Shown here: one piece after another, positions 51,721 through 60,993 of the stretch
How the letters are laid out: every line of letters starts with the position of its first letter
Position numbering within the stretch: position 1 is the first letter of the stretch
NCBI RefSeq assembly: GCF_025460765.1
Contig: NZ_JAMWEG010000015.1
Coordinates: forward strand, 62,001-126,000
Direction of reading: 5' to 3'
Length of the DNA stretch: 64,000 nucleotides
Source of the DNA: Micromonospora sp. MA102
GTDB taxonomy: Bacteria; Actinomycetota; Actinomycetes; Mycobacteriales; Micromonosporaceae
Made by a program: the position numbers and the translations under genes
Notes under the pieces: model-generated
The model's database searches: none
The model's input: only the letters and a program-made list of their open reading frames with translations
Told to the model about the DNA's origin: nothing

Positions 51721-52914
51721 ATGACCAACCGGCTGCGCGCGTGGGCGCGGGACCGGCCGCTGGCCGCGGACGCCGCCACGGCCGTCGCGCTGGCGCTCGT
51801 GGACGCGGCGTTCCTGCTGCTGACCCCGCGGGAGCTGCGACCCGAGCAGCTCTGGGCGGCGCTGGGCTGGAGCGTGCTCTGCGCCGCCCCGGTGGCGATC
51901 CGCCGGGTCGCCCCGTGGGCGGCCGTGGGCGCGGCGGTGGCCTCGCTGGCCGTGCCGGTGCTGTTCGCGCTGGCGCCCACCACCCAGGGGCTGACCTTCG
52001 TCGTCCTCACCTACACCATGGCGGCGCACCGGCCGCTGCGCGCGGCCGCCCTGGCCGCGCTGCTGCTCTGGGTGCCGGTGGTGCTGGCGAACGTGGTCGC
52101 GCCGCTGGACGGGGTGCTCGACATGGGCCCCGGCGTGCTGGTGCTGGACAACCTGCTCACCGCGTCGGTGGCGTTCGCGGTGGGCCGGGCGGTGCACGCG
52201 CGCCGGCAGTCCACCCGGATGCTGCGGGAACGGGCGCGGATCGCCGAGGCCACCCAGCGGTCGTTGGCCGAGCAGGCGGTCGCCGACGAGCGGCGCCGGA
52301 TCGCCCGGGAGCTGCACGACGTGGTGGCCCACCACGTCAGCGTGATGGGCGTGCTGGCCACCGGGGCGCGCCGGGTGCTGCGCCGGGACCCGGACGCGGC
52401 GGACGAGGCGATGGCCACGGTCGAGGAGACCGGCCGGGCCACGCTGCGGGAGCTGCGCCGGCTCCTGGACGTGCTGCGCACCGACACCGAACCGGCCGCC
52501 GAGCTGACCCCGCAGCCGGGGCTGACCGGCATCGAGGCCCTCGTCGAGCAGATCCGCGAGGCCGGGCTGCCGGTCACGCTGCGGGTCGACGGCACGCCCG
52601 GGCCGATGGAGGACGGGGTGGCGTTGACCGTCTACCGGATCGTGCAGGAGGCGCTGACCAACGCGCTCAAGCACGCCGGCCGGGCCACCGCGCTGGTCCG
52701 GCTCACCGTCACCCCGGGCTTCCTGGCGGTGGAGGTCACCGACACCGGGCGCGGCCCGGCGCCGGTGGCCGATCGAATCGGACACGGTCTGGTCGGCATG
52801 CGGGAGCGGGTCGCCCTCTACGGTGGGGTCCTGCGGACCGGCCCGCGGCCCGGCGGCGGCTTCCGGGTGTACGCGCGGATTCCGCTGGAGCCGGCCGGGG
52901 CGGTCCCGGCGTGA
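51721..52914 (+). CDS. Two-component sensor histidine kinase (HisKA_3/NarL-type)
   Basis: A 397-residue membrane kinase with about five N-terminal hydrophobic segments and no large external domain. Phospho-His lies in RRRIARELHDVVAHHVSVM; the ATPase domain has VQEALTNALKHA and GHGLVGMRERVALYGG. Signal unknown. Upstream of the response regulator by 28 bases and of an ABC transporter, so it may sense envelope or peptide stress. Confidence 0.92.
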   Translation: MTNRLRAWARDRPLAADAATAVALALVDAAFLLLTPRELRPEQLWAALGWSVLCAAPVAIRRVAPWAAVGAAVASLAVPVLFALAPTTQGLTFVVLTYTMAAHRPLRAAALAALLLWVPVVLANVVAPLDGVLDMGPGVLVLDNLLTASVAFAVGRAVHARRQSTRMLRERARIAEATQRSLAEQAVADERRRIARELHDVVAHHVSVMGVLATGARRVLRRDPDAADEAMATVEETGRATLRELRRLLDVLRTDTEPAAELTPQPGLTGIEALVEQIREAGLPVTLRVDGTPGPMEDGVALTVYRIVQEALTNALKHAGRATALVRLTVTPGFLAVEVTDTGRGPAPVADRIGHGLVGMRERVALYGGVLRTGPRPGGGFRVYARIPLEPAGAVPA

Positions 52915-52942
52915 CCGGCGCCCGGCCGAACGAAGGAGACCG

Positions 52943-53629
52943 ATGACCGACAGCAGCACCGCCGGCCGACCGGTGCGGATCCTGCTCGCCGACGACCAGC
53001 CGCTGCTGCGTACCGGCTTCCGGATGGTGCTGGGCACCGAGGACGACCTGGACATCGTGGCCGAGGCCGGCGACGGGGTGGAGGCGGTGGAGCTGTCCCG
53101 GCGGCTGCTGCCGGACGTGGTGCTCATGGACATCCGGATGCCGCGGATGGACGGGGTGGCGGCCACCCGGGCGATCGTGGACGCCCGCCTGCCCGTGCGG
53201 GTGCTCATCCTCACCACCTTCGACCTGGACGAGTACGTGGTCGGCGCGCTGCGCGCCGGGGCCAGCGGCTTCCTGGCCAAGGACGTGCCGGCCGAGGACC
53301 TGGTGACCGCGATCCGGACCGTGGCGGCCGGTGAGGCGGTGGTGGCGCCACGGATCCTGCGCCGGCTGCTGGACCGCTTCGCCGACGTGCTGCCCGACCC
53401 GGCGGCCACCCCGCCGAAGGCGTTGGACGCGCTGACCGAGCGGGAGCGGGAGGTGCTCGTGCAGGTGGCGCGCGGGTTGTCCAACGCCGAGATCGCCCGG
53501 GAGCTGTCGGTGAGCGAGACCACCGTGAAGACCCACGTCGGGCACGTGCTGACCAAGCTCGGGCTGCGGGACCGGGTGCAGGCCGTGGTGCTGGCGTACG
53601 AGACCGGCCTGGTCCGCCCCGGCGGGTGA
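52943..53629 (+). CDS. NarL/FixJ-family response regulator
   Basis: A 228-residue regulator: receiver with DDQPLLRTGF, the phospho-Asp in VVLMDIRMPRMDG, Lys in GFLAKDV; C-terminal LuxR-type HTH LTEREREVLVQVARGLSNAEIARELSVSETTVKTHVG. ATG with GAAGGAG upstream. Forms a unit with the kinase and probably controls the ABC transporter genes that follow. Confidence 0.93.
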   Translation: MTDSSTAGRPVRILLADDQPLLRTGFRMVLGTEDDLDIVAEAGDGVEAVELSRRLLPDVVLMDIRMPRMDGVAATRAIVDARLPVRVLILTTFDLDEYVVGALRAGASGFLAKDVPAEDLVTAIRTVAAGEAVVAPRILRRLLDRFADVLPDPAATPPKALDALTEREREVLVQVARGLSNAEIARELSVSETTVKTHVGHVLTKLGLRDRVQAVVLAYETGLVRPGG

Positions 53630-53673
53630 GGTGGCACCGGTCACCTACCGTGACCATCGGCGGCGCGGCGGGG

Positions 53674-53743
53674 TTGACCATGACGTGGCGTGAGGTCCTA
53701 GCGTCGGCGGCGCCGGCCGGTCAGGGATGACCCTGAGCCGGCG
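53674..53743 (+). promoter_or_regulatory. Candidate promoter and bulged hairpin before the ABC transporter
   Basis: TTGACC (53674-53679) and TAGCGT (53699-53704), spacer 19, may be a promoter. It is followed by CGCCGGC-CGG-TCAGGG-ATGA-CCCTGA-GCCGGCG (53711-53743), a stem with one 3-base bulge. The stem may terminate the two-component transcript or structure the ABC leader. Confidence 0.45.
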
Positions 53744-53880
53744 TCGGGGGTGACCCCAACGGAAATTCCGGCGAGGCTCCGCCCGGGGGCGGACGGATCC
53801 GGTCCCGGCGGCACGGAGGATGGAAACTGCGCACCGACCAGCGGGGGCGGTGCGGATCAGCAGGCTGACGGAAGAGGTAG

Positions 53881-54654
53881 ATGAACGTGACCGCGACGGT
53901 AGGGCAGCAGGCGCAGGCCGCGGCCCGCGCCAGCGACGTGTGGAAGGTGTACGGCAGCGGCGAGGCGCAGGTGATCGCGCTGCGGGGGGTGAGCGCCGAG
54001 TTCGAGCGGGGCCGGTTCACCGCGATCATGGGCCCGTCCGGCTCGGGCAAGTCGACGCTGATGCACTGCCTGGCCGGCCTGGACTCGGTGACCCGGGGCA
54101 CCGTCATGATCGGTGACACCACGGTGACCGGGCTGGGCGACGCCGGCCTCACGAAGCTGCGCCGCGACAAGGTGGGCTTCATCTTCCAGCAGTTCAACCT
54201 GCTGCCCACGCTCACCGCGCAGGAGAACATCCTGCTGCCGCTGTCGATCGCCGGCCGCAAGCCCGACCCGGCCTGGTACGACACGGTGATCGACACGGTC
54301 GGCCTGCGGGATCGGCTCGGGCACCGCCCGGCCCAGCTCTCCGGCGGCCAGCAGCAGCGGGTAGCGTGCGCCCGGGCCCTGGTCTCCCGCCCCGAGGTGA
54401 TCTTCGCCGACGAGCCGACCGGCAACCTGGACTCCCGCTCCGGCGCCGAGGTGCTCAACTTCCTGCGCAACTCGGTCCGTGAGCACGGCCAGACCATCGT
54501 CATGGTCACCCACGACCCGACCGCCGCCGCGTACGCCGACCGGGTGGTCTTCCTGGCCGACGGTCAGATCGTCTCCGAGCTGATCGAGCCGACCGCCGAC
54601 ACGGTGCTGGACACCATGAAGAAGCTCGACGCGTCGGCCGAGGTGGGCAGCTGA
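53881..54654 (+). CDS. MacB/LolD-type ABC transporter ATP-binding protein
   Basis: A 257-residue ATPase: Walker A GPSGSGKST, signature LSGGQQQR, Walker B VIFADEP, plus FIFQQFNLLPTLTAQENI of the LolD/MacB group. ATG with GGAAGAGGTAG upstream. Its stop overlaps the permease start by one base (TGATG). With the FtsX-type permease it forms an exporter or mechanotransmission machine, not an importer. Confidence 0.93.
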   Translation: MNVTATVGQQAQAAARASDVWKVYGSGEAQVIALRGVSAEFERGRFTAIMGPSGSGKSTLMHCLAGLDSVTRGTVMIGDTTVTGLGDAGLTKLRRDKVGFIFQQFNLLPTLTAQENILLPLSIAGRKPDPAWYDTVIDTVGLRDRLGHRPAQLSGGQQQRVACARALVSRPEVIFADEPTGNLDSRSGAEVLNFLRNSVREHGQTIVMVTHDPTAAAYADRVVFLADGQIVSELIEPTADTVLDTMKKLDASAEVGS

Positions 54655-57203
54655 TGTTCCGCGCCACTCTGAAGAGCCTGCTGGCGCGCAAGCTGCGCCT
54701 GCTGCTGTCCGGCCTGGCGGTCGTGCTCGGCGTCATGTTCGTCTCCGGCGCGTTCGTGCTCACCGACACCCTCGGCCGCTCCTTCGACGCGGTCTTCTCC
54801 GACGCGTTCTCCGACGTCGACGTCAACGTGGCCGCGAAGCCGAAGGTCACCCTCTCCGAGGTCGAGGGCGAGCAGGTGGCCGCCCCGGTGCCCGCGTCGG
54901 TCGTCGACCGGGTCAAGGCGGTGCCGGGCGTCACCGACGTGCGCGGCGTGGTCAACGCCGACGGGGCCCGGCTGATCGGCAGCAACGGCAAGGTGGTCAC
55001 CTCGTTCGGCCCGCCGCAGCTCGGCGAGAACTGGCTCGGCGAGGGTGACCTGGTGAAGCTGCGCGAGGGGCGCGCGCCGCAGGCCGACGACGAGATCGTG
55101 GTCAACGTCGCGCTCGCCGACGCGGCCAAGGTCAAGGTCGGCGACCGGGTCGGCGTGCTGACCCTGGCGCCGAAGAAGGAGTTCACCCTGGTCGGCGTCT
55201 TCGGCTACAGCGGCGGCCGGGACTCGGTTGGCGGGGTCAACGAGGTCGCCTTCACCACCCCGGTCGCCCAGCAGCTGATGCTCGGCAAGCCCGACGTGTT
55301 CTCCAGCGTGACCGCGCAGGCCGCCGACGGCACCACGCCGGAGGCGCTGCGCGACGAGGTGTCCCGCACCCTCGGCGCGGACTACGAGGTGAAGACCGGC
55401 AAGCAGCTCGCGGACGACGCGTCGGCCGGCCTGAAGGAGGGCCTGTCCTTCTTCAACAAGATCCTCCTCGGCTTCGCCGCGGTGGCGCTGCTGGTCGGCA
55501 CCTTCCTGATCCTCAACACCTTCTCGATCATCGTGGCCCAGCGCACCCGCGAGCTGGCGCTCATGCGGGCCATCGGCGCGAGCGGGCGGCAGGTCATCGG
55601 CTCGGTGGTGCTGGAGGCCGTGGCGGTCGGCCTGATCGCCTCGGTGCTCGGCCTCGCCGCCGGCATCGGGGTGGGCGCGTTGCTGGCGTACCTGTTCGGC
55701 AAGCTCGCCGGCGGCCTCACCCTGGCCGGTCTGGGCGTGCCGCCGGCGGCGGTCATCGGCGCCTTCGCGGTGGGCCTGGTGATCACGGTGGTGGCGGCGC
55801 TGCTGCCCGCGCTGCGCGCCTCGCGGATCCCGCCGATCGCCGCCATGCAGGACGTGGCGACGCCGGACCGGCCGCTGACCAAGGTGACCGTCGGCGGATC
55901 GGTGGTCACCGCGATCGGCGCGGGCCTGCTCTTCCTCGGGCTCGGCGGCCACGCCGGCGACAACGCGCTCGCCACCATCCTGGGCGGCGTGCTGTTCGCC
56001 TTCATCGGCGTGGCGCTGCTGACCCCGCTCATCAGCCGGCCGGTCGTCGCCCTGCTGGGCACGATCTTCGCCTGGTCGGTGCCGGGCAAGCTCGGCCGGC
56101 TGAACTCCGGCCGCAACCCCCGCCGCACCGCGATCACGGCCGCCGCCCTGATGGTCGGCATCGCCCTGGTGACCGGGGTGACGGTGATCCTCGACTCGGC
56201 CAAGGGCAGCATCAGCGCCCTGGCGGAGGACACCATCAAGGCGGAGCTGGTGATCTCCGGCGCCCAGGCCGGCCCGCGGCCGGCGAGCTTCGACCCGGCG
56301 GTGCTGGAGAAGGCCGCCGCCATTCCCGGGGTGCGGCTGGTCGACGGCGAGTACGGCGACATGGCCACGATGAACGGCCAGCGGACCTGGGTGGCCGCGT
56401 CCAGCGACGTGGCCGCGCTGGAGCAGATCTTCGGGGCGAAGGCGACCGCCGGTGACATCAGCCGGCTGAACCCGGACCAGATGCTGCTCAGCTCGGACAC
56501 CGCGAAGTCCCGCAACCTGTCGGTCGGCTCGACGGTCAACGTCCAGCTGTCCCGGGGCGAGGCCCGCACCTACACGGTCAGCGGCATCTACGAGAGTTCG
56601 CAGCTGACCAACCCGGTGGTGCTGCCGCCGCAGGCGGCCACCGACTTCGCCATCCCGCAGCCGATCCAGGGCTTCCTGCAGCTCGCCCCGGGCACCTCGG
56701 TGGCCGCGGTGCAGCCGCAGGTGGAGCGGCTGCTCGCCGACAGCCCGGAGGTGTCGGTGGCGGACCGGGCCGCGTTCATCAAGCAGCAGACCAGCCAGCT
56801 GGACACGCCGCTGCGGATGATCCAGATCCTGCTGGCGCTGGCCATCGTGATCGCGGTGCTGGGCATCATCAACACCCTGGCCCTGTCGGTGCTGGAGCGC
56901 ACCCGGGAGCTGGGCCTGCTGCGGGCGATCGGCCTGCGCCGGGCGCAGACCATGCGGATGATCACCGTGGAGGCCGTGGTGATCTCGATCTTCGGCGCGC
57001 TGCTCGGCGTCGTGGTCGGCACCGGTCTCGGCGCCGCCGTGGTCCGGGCGCTCAAGGACGAGGGCATCACCGACCTGGTCCTGCCCTGGGGCCAGATGGT
57101 GACCTTCCTGGTCCTCGCGGCGATCATCGGGGTGGTGGCCGCGGTGCTGCCCGCGATCCGCGCCGCGCGGATCAACGTGCTGGGCGCCATCGCCCACGAC
57201 TGA
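54654..57203 (+). CDS. MacB/FtsX-type ABC transporter permease
   Basis: An 849-residue permease with N-terminal and C-terminal FtsX cores (FLILNTFSIIVAQRTRELALMRAIGAS and GIINTLALSVLERTRELGLLRAIGLR), each preceded by an external domain. The two halves are a tandem duplication of the MacB layout. Probably exports peptides or lipids. Followed by a strong terminator. Confidence 0.92.
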   Translation: MFRATLKSLLARKLRLLLSGLAVVLGVMFVSGAFVLTDTLGRSFDAVFSDAFSDVDVNVAAKPKVTLSEVEGEQVAAPVPASVVDRVKAVPGVTDVRGVVNADGARLIGSNGKVVTSFGPPQLGENWLGEGDLVKLREGRAPQADDEIVVNVALADAAKVKVGDRVGVLTLAPKKEFTLVGVFGYSGGRDSVGGVNEVAFTTPVAQQLMLGKPDVFSSVTAQAADGTTPEALRDEVSRTLGADYEVKTGKQLADDASAGLKEGLSFFNKILLGFAAVALLVGTFLILNTFSIIVAQRTRELALMRAIGASGRQVIGSVVLEAVAVGLIASVLGLAAGIGVGALLAYLFGKLAGGLTLAGLGVPPAAVIGAFAVGLVITVVAALLPALRASRIPPIAAMQDVATPDRPLTKVTVGGSVVTAIGAGLLFLGLGGHAGDNALATILGGVLFAFIGVALLTPLISRPVVALLGTIFAWSVPGKLGRLNSGRNPRRTAITAAALMVGIALVTGVTVILDSAKGSISALAEDTIKAELVISGAQAGPRPASFDPAVLEKAAAIPGVRLVDGEYGDMATMNGQRTWVAASSDVAALEQIFGAKATAGDISRLNPDQMLLSSDTAKSRNLSVGSTVNVQLSRGEARTYTVSGIYESSQLTNPVVLPPQAATDFAIPQPIQGFLQLAPGTSVAAVQPQVERLLADSPEVSVADRAAFIKQQTSQLDTPLRMIQILLALAIVIAVLGIINTLALSVLERTRELGLLRAIGLRRAQTMRMITVEAVVISIFGALLGVVVGTGLGAAVVRALKDEGITDLVLPWGQMVTFLVLAAIIGVVAAVLPAIRAARINVLGAIAHD

Positions 57204-57216
57204 TCGGACACGCACG

Positions 57217-57250
57217 ACGGCCCCCGCCACCGAAGGGTGGCGGGGGCCGT
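57217..57250 (+). terminator. Strong intrinsic terminator after the ABC transporter
   Basis: ACGGCCCCCGCCACC and its exact complement with loop GAAG (57217-57231/57236-57250), followed by TCCTTCCCC. It is 13 bases past the permease stop. Confidence 0.8.
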
Positions 57251-57306
57251 TCCTTCCCCGCCGGCTCCCGGGCCGCTGCCAGACTCGGGCCACGGGGGTG
57301 AGGGGT

Positions 57307-57681
57307 ATGCCGGAGGACGCCTACGCGCGGGCGCTGGAGAACGCCGAGGGGCTGCTCGGCCGGCCGCTCACCCTGCCGCTCGGTCCCGGCGAGCCGGCCG
57401 TCGGCGCGGACTTCCGCCGGCTGGCCACCCAGCACACCTTCGGCGACGTGTGGCCGCGCGGGGGCCTGGACCTGCGGGCCCGCTGCCTGGTGTCGGTGGC
57501 GGTCGCCGCGGCGCTGGGCACCCACGAGCCGCTGCGCGGCCAACTGCGGATCGCGCTGCACTCCGGGGTGACCCGCGAGGAGATCGTCGAGGTGTTCATC
57601 CACCTGGCCGCCTACGCCGGCGCGGCGCGGGCGTTCGACAGCTACCAGATCGCCGTGGCGGTGTTCGGCGAAGGCGACTGA
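57307..57681 (+). CDS. Carboxymuconolactone decarboxylase-family protein
   Basis: A 124-residue CMD-fold protein like PcaC-type decarboxylases: DFRRLATQHTFGDVWPRGGLDLRARCLVSVAVAAALG and LRIALHSGVTREEIVEVFIHLAAYAG. No beta-ketoadipate genes are near, so the function is uncertain. ATG 57307 with GAGGGGT close upstream; GTG 57298 is an alternative. Convergent with the HAD gene 9 bases away. Confidence 0.82.
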   Translation: MPEDAYARALENAEGLLGRPLTLPLGPGEPAVGADFRRLATQHTFGDVWPRGGLDLRARCLVSVAVAAALGTHEPLRGQLRIALHSGVTREEIVEVFIHLAAYAGAARAFDSYQIAVAVFGEGD

Positions 57682-57690
57682 CCGGCCGGC

Positions 57691-58425
57691 TCAGGCGGGG
57701 CGTTCGCCGAGCAGGGCCGAGAGCAGCTCCAGGTCCGCGGCGGTCAGGCTCTCCAACTGGTGTACGCCGTCCGCCGGCGGCAGCGGCACCTCGGCGGGTA
57801 CGGCCAGCACGGCGGCCCCGGCCGCCAGGGCGCTGGCCACCCCGGTCGGCGAGTCCTCGATCGCCACGCACCGTTCGATCGGCACACCGAGCAGCCGCGC
57901 CGCGGTCAGGTACGGCTCCGGGTGCGGCTTGGCGGCCTCGACCTCGTCGCCGCAGACCACCGCGTCGAAGCTGTCCCGGCCCAGGGTGTCGAGGGCGACC
58001 TCGACCAGCGGCCGGGTGCTGGAGGTGACCAGGGCGGTGGGGATGCCCGCGGCGCGGACCGCGCGCAGCAGGGCCAGCGCCCCGGGCCGCCAGCGCAGCC
58101 CGTCGCGGAACAGCTCCAGGATCCGGGCGTTGATCCAGTCGGCGCTGACCTGCGGGTCCCGCTCCGGCTGGCCCAGGTCGTCGTGCACGATCCGCATGGA
58201 GACGGCCATGCTGGTGCCGATGATCGCCGTGCGGGCGGCCTCGGACAGGGTGCCCCCGTAGACCGCCGCGAGCTCCTGCAACGCGACGTCCCAGAGCTTC
58301 TCGCTGTCGACCAGGGTGCCGTCCATGTCGAAGAGCACGGCGGCGGGATGGGTGCTGCTCAGCGGGGGCCTCCTCGGGTGCGGGTCTCCGCCGATCCTCC
58401 CAGCCGCGCCCCGCCGCCCGGTCAC
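57691..58425 (-). CDS. HAD-family phosphatase (beta-phosphoglucomutase/Gph-like)
   Basis: A HAD hydrolase with motif I FDMDGTLVDSE, motif II TALVTSST, Lys in AAKPHPEPY and motif IV AIEDSPTGV. The length and cap fit small sugar-phosphate phosphatases. Residues before about 25 are not conserved in type. An AGGAGG stands 6 bases before CTG at 58362 (SSTHPAAVLFDMDG would follow); that CTG may be the real start, since GTG 58425 has a weaker GGCGGGG. Confidence 0.85.
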   Translation of the reverse strand: MTGRRGAAGRIGGDPHPRRPPLSSTHPAAVLFDMDGTLVDSEKLWDVALQELAAVYGGTLSEAARTAIIGTSMAVSMRIVHDDLGQPERDPQVSADWINARILELFRDGLRWRPGALALLRAVRAAGIPTALVTSSTRPLVEVALDTLGRDSFDAVVCGDEVEAAKPHPEPYLTAARLLGVPIERCVAIEDSPTGVASALAAGAAVLAVPAEVPLPPADGVHQLESLTAADLELLSALLGERPA

Positions 58426-58452
58426 CGTCCCCGCCAGCAGTGAGCTGCGGCA

Positions 58453-59202
58453 TCAACCGAGGTCGCAGGCGTCCAGGGAGTTCTCGTAGCCGCGGAAGAA
58501 CGAGTCGCTGCGCTGCTCGGCGGTGCCGTGCGAGCCCTCGGCGAACCAGGGCTGGTCCGGGTCGTCGCCGACCGCCAGCAGCCCCTCCCGGAACTCGTCC
58601 AGGTCGCCCTCGGCCAGGGTCAGCGTCCCCGACCGCACGTTGTCACCGATGTACGCCCCGGCCATGCAGTCGGCCTGCAGCTCCTGCTGGATGGTGAAGT
58701 TGTAGCGGATGCCGAGGCGGACCTGGACGCCGTGGGCGTACTCGTGGCCGAGCAGGTAGAACAGGAAGGCGTCACCGACCTGCCGGAACGCACCCACCGA
58801 CCAGTTCACGTCGTAGGCGATGAAGTCGCCGGCCGAGCAGTAGACGGCGTTGTTGCGCGGCAGCCCCTCGCCCCCGCAGGACACCTCACCGGACCGGGTG
58901 TACGGCACGATCCGCCGGATCGGCTGGAACTGCTTGCCGGAGGCCCGGAACTGCGCTGTCCAGTAACGCTGGGCGATGCCGACCGCGTCGGAGAAGTCCT
59001 GCTTGAACTCGGCCACGCTGGTGGTGCCGTCGGCCCGGGTCGCGTCCGCCCCGGGGGCGGCCGGCTGGCCGCTCTGCCGCGGGCCGGGCTGCTCCGGCTC
59101 GCCCTGGTCCAGCCCGCCGCCCATGCAGCCGGCCGCCACGACCACGGCGACCAGCAGCCCGGCGAGCGGACCGGGCCGCCGACGTCCCGCCTTCTCCCCC
59201 AC
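58453..59202 (-). CDS. Neutral zinc metallopeptidase lipoprotein
   Basis: A 249-residue lipoprotein of the YpfJ/neutral zinc metallopeptidase family: lipobox VVAAGC at about residue 26, zinc motif LGHEYAHGVQ (HExxH), later ELQADCMAGAY (Glu ligand region). Several Cys suggest disulphides. GTG at 59202 with GGGGAGG upstream. Surface protease; substrate unknown. Confidence 0.87.
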   Translation of the reverse strand: MGEKAGRRRPGPLAGLLVAVVVAAGCMGGGLDQGEPEQPGPRQSGQPAAPGADATRADGTTSVAEFKQDFSDAVGIAQRYWTAQFRASGKQFQPIRRIVPYTRSGEVSCGGEGLPRNNAVYCSAGDFIAYDVNWSVGAFRQVGDAFLFYLLGHEYAHGVQVRLGIRYNFTIQQELQADCMAGAYIGDNVRSGTLTLAEGDLDEFREGLLAVGDDPDQPWFAEGSHGTAEQRSDSFFRGYENSLDACDLG

Positions 59203-59357
59203 CGATGCCTCCCCGGCTGATCCGCTGTGTCAGCGCAGTACCCCGACCGTGCGCCGTTGATGCCACCCGGGATCACGTGTGCGCGCCGCCCTTCGTTCAG
59301 CCGGCAGCGGTGAACGGCGGCCACCGGACAGCCGCCGGGTGCCGGTGCTGCGCCGCG

Positions 59358-59570
59358 TCAGCCGGTGAAGCCGTGGCCGCCGTTGTTCCAGCCGTCGTGC
59401 TGCGCGTGCTCCCGCTCGGCCGCCCGCCGGTGCTGCTCCGCCCTGGCCGCCCGGACCGCAACCGGGTCCTCCTCGGTGGCACGCCGCCGCCGGTCCCGCC
59501 AGGAGACGAACCCGGCCACCACGGCCACGACCGCGGCCACCACCGCCAGCGTCACGAGGATCGTCGCCAT
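59358..59570 (-). CDS. Small membrane protein
   Basis: A 70-residue protein: membrane helix TILVTLAVVAAVVAVVAGFV (3-22) then a charged tail (WRDRRRRATEED) and a Gly/His/Asn-rich end. No family. ATG 59570 has no clear ribosome site; divergent from the methyltransferase. Confidence 0.58.
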   Translation of the reverse strand: MATILVTLAVVAAVVAVVAGFVSWRDRRRRATEEDPVAVRAARAEQHRRAAEREHAQHDGWNNGGHGFTG

Positions 59571-59621
59571 GCGGCCACTGTAGGGCCATCCCGCACGCCC
59601 GGTCATCGCTACGCTACGGCC

Positions 59622-60437
59622 ATGATCGACACCGATTTCGACGCGCACGAACGGTCCCGGTGGGCGGGCCGCGCCGACGCGTACGCGCGCAGCTTCGGCC
59701 GGCTCTGCGCGTACCCGGCGGAGGCGCTGCTGGACGCGGCGGGCGTCCGGACCGGACGGCGGATGATCGACGTGGGCACCGGACCGGGCACCGTCGCGGC
59801 GGCGGCCCTGAGCCGCGGCGCCGAGGTGGTGGCGGTCGACGCGGAGCCCGGCATGCTCGACGCGGCCCGGCGGGCCGCGCCCGGCGCCGAGGTCCGCGCG
59901 GCGGTGCTGCCGCGCCTGCCGGTCCCGTCCGGCGACTTCGACGCGGCGGTGGCGAACTTCGTGCTCAACCACGTCGGCGACCCCGCCGCCGGGGTGGCCG
60001 AGCTGCGCCGGGTGGTCCGCCCCGGCGGCCGGGTCGCGGTGACCGTCTGGCCGTTCCCGCAGCCGCCCCTGCAACGGCTCTGGGGTGCGGCCCTCGCCGC
60101 GGCCGGCGTCGCGACACCGCCCGACCTGCCCCGGGTCGCGCCCGAGCGGGACTTCCCGCGCACCGAGGCGGGCCTCACCGGGCTGCTGGCCGCCGCCGGG
60201 CTGGCCGAGGCCCGGTGCGTGACACTGACCTGGGCGCACCGCACCGACCCGGAGGACTGGTGGGCCGGTCCGGCAGCCGGCATCAGCACCATCGGCCACG
60301 TGCTGGAACGCCAGCCGCCGGCCGCGCGCGAGCGCGTCCGCCGGGAGTACGACCGCCTCGCCGCCCCCTACCGGCAGGCCGACGGCAGCCTGGCGCTGCC
60401 CACCGCCGCGCTGCTCGCCTCGGGCCGGGTCGACTGA
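59622..60437 (+). CDS. Class I SAM-dependent methyltransferase
   Basis: A 271-residue methyltransferase with motif I MIDVGTGPGTVAAAAL, acidic EVVAVDAEPGMLDAAR, FDAAVANFVLNHVGDP and LRRVVRPGGRVAVTVW. Methyltransf_11 type; substrate not readable. ATG 59622 by context. Convergent with the 59-residue gene. Confidence 0.86.
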   Translation: MIDTDFDAHERSRWAGRADAYARSFGRLCAYPAEALLDAAGVRTGRRMIDVGTGPGTVAAAALSRGAEVVAVDAEPGMLDAARRAAPGAEVRAAVLPRLPVPSGDFDAAVANFVLNHVGDPAAGVAELRRVVRPGGRVAVTVWPFPQPPLQRLWGAALAAAGVATPPDLPRVAPERDFPRTEAGLTGLLAAAGLAEARCVTLTWAHRTDPEDWWAGPAAGISTIGHVLERQPPAARERVRREYDRLAAPYRQADGSLALPTAALLASGRVD

Positions 60438-60612
60438 TCCGCCCCCGGGCTGGTGTCCGGAGCAGCCTCGCGGCTCCGACGTCCCGGCTGGGCGGTTGAC
60501 CGGCAGGGCCCGGCCGGCCGGTGTCCGTCCACTGCCCAGACGCCGCCCACGCGCCGTCGCGGACACGCGGATGCGGGCGCCCCGGCCGGAGCGCCTGCGG
60601 TGTGGCGGGACC

Positions 60613-60792
60613 TCAGTCCAGGCCGCGCATGATGTGCGGTTCGCCGTCGTCGTCACCGAAGCAGCGGTGCAGCGTCTGCGCCCGGGCCCACAGGTCCAGG
60701 CTGCTCGGCGGCCCGACCTGCGGTGGACCCGCCGGCGCGCTCAGCACGGGGGCCGGGTCCGGCGGAACCTTCGAAGCGATGTCGTCGGTCAT
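60613..60792 (-). CDS. Small protein of unknown function
   Basis: A 59-residue protein, MTDDIASKVPPDPAP then SLDLWARAQTLHRCFGDDD, with ATG 60792 and AAAGGGGCGGAG upstream. Pro-rich N-terminus, amphipathic C-terminal helix with one Cys. No family; the ribosome site is the main support. Confidence 0.5.
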   Translation of the reverse strand: MTDDIASKVPPDPAPVLSAPAGPPQVGPPSSLDLWARAQTLHRCFGDDDGEPHIMRGLD

Positions 60793-60993
60793 CTCCGCCC
60801 CTTTCGTCGTACCCCCATGCTCGTCCTCGGACGTCACAGCCGCATCTCTCGGGCTGCCCCGCCGTGGACGGCGACCGCGGCACGCGCTGCGGGGTCGGGG
60901 GCGCTTACCCGCCCGGGCCGGGCCGGTAACCCGTACTCCGGTCACCGTAGCGGGCCGGACCGGGCGGCACAGCGGGTTTCCCGCGCCCGGCGG

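Noticed and set aside
54564..57293. A 909-codon minus-strand open frame opposite the FtsX permease
   Set aside because: His/Arg/Gly-rich shadow; the plus-strand permease has clear membrane helices and FtsX motifs.
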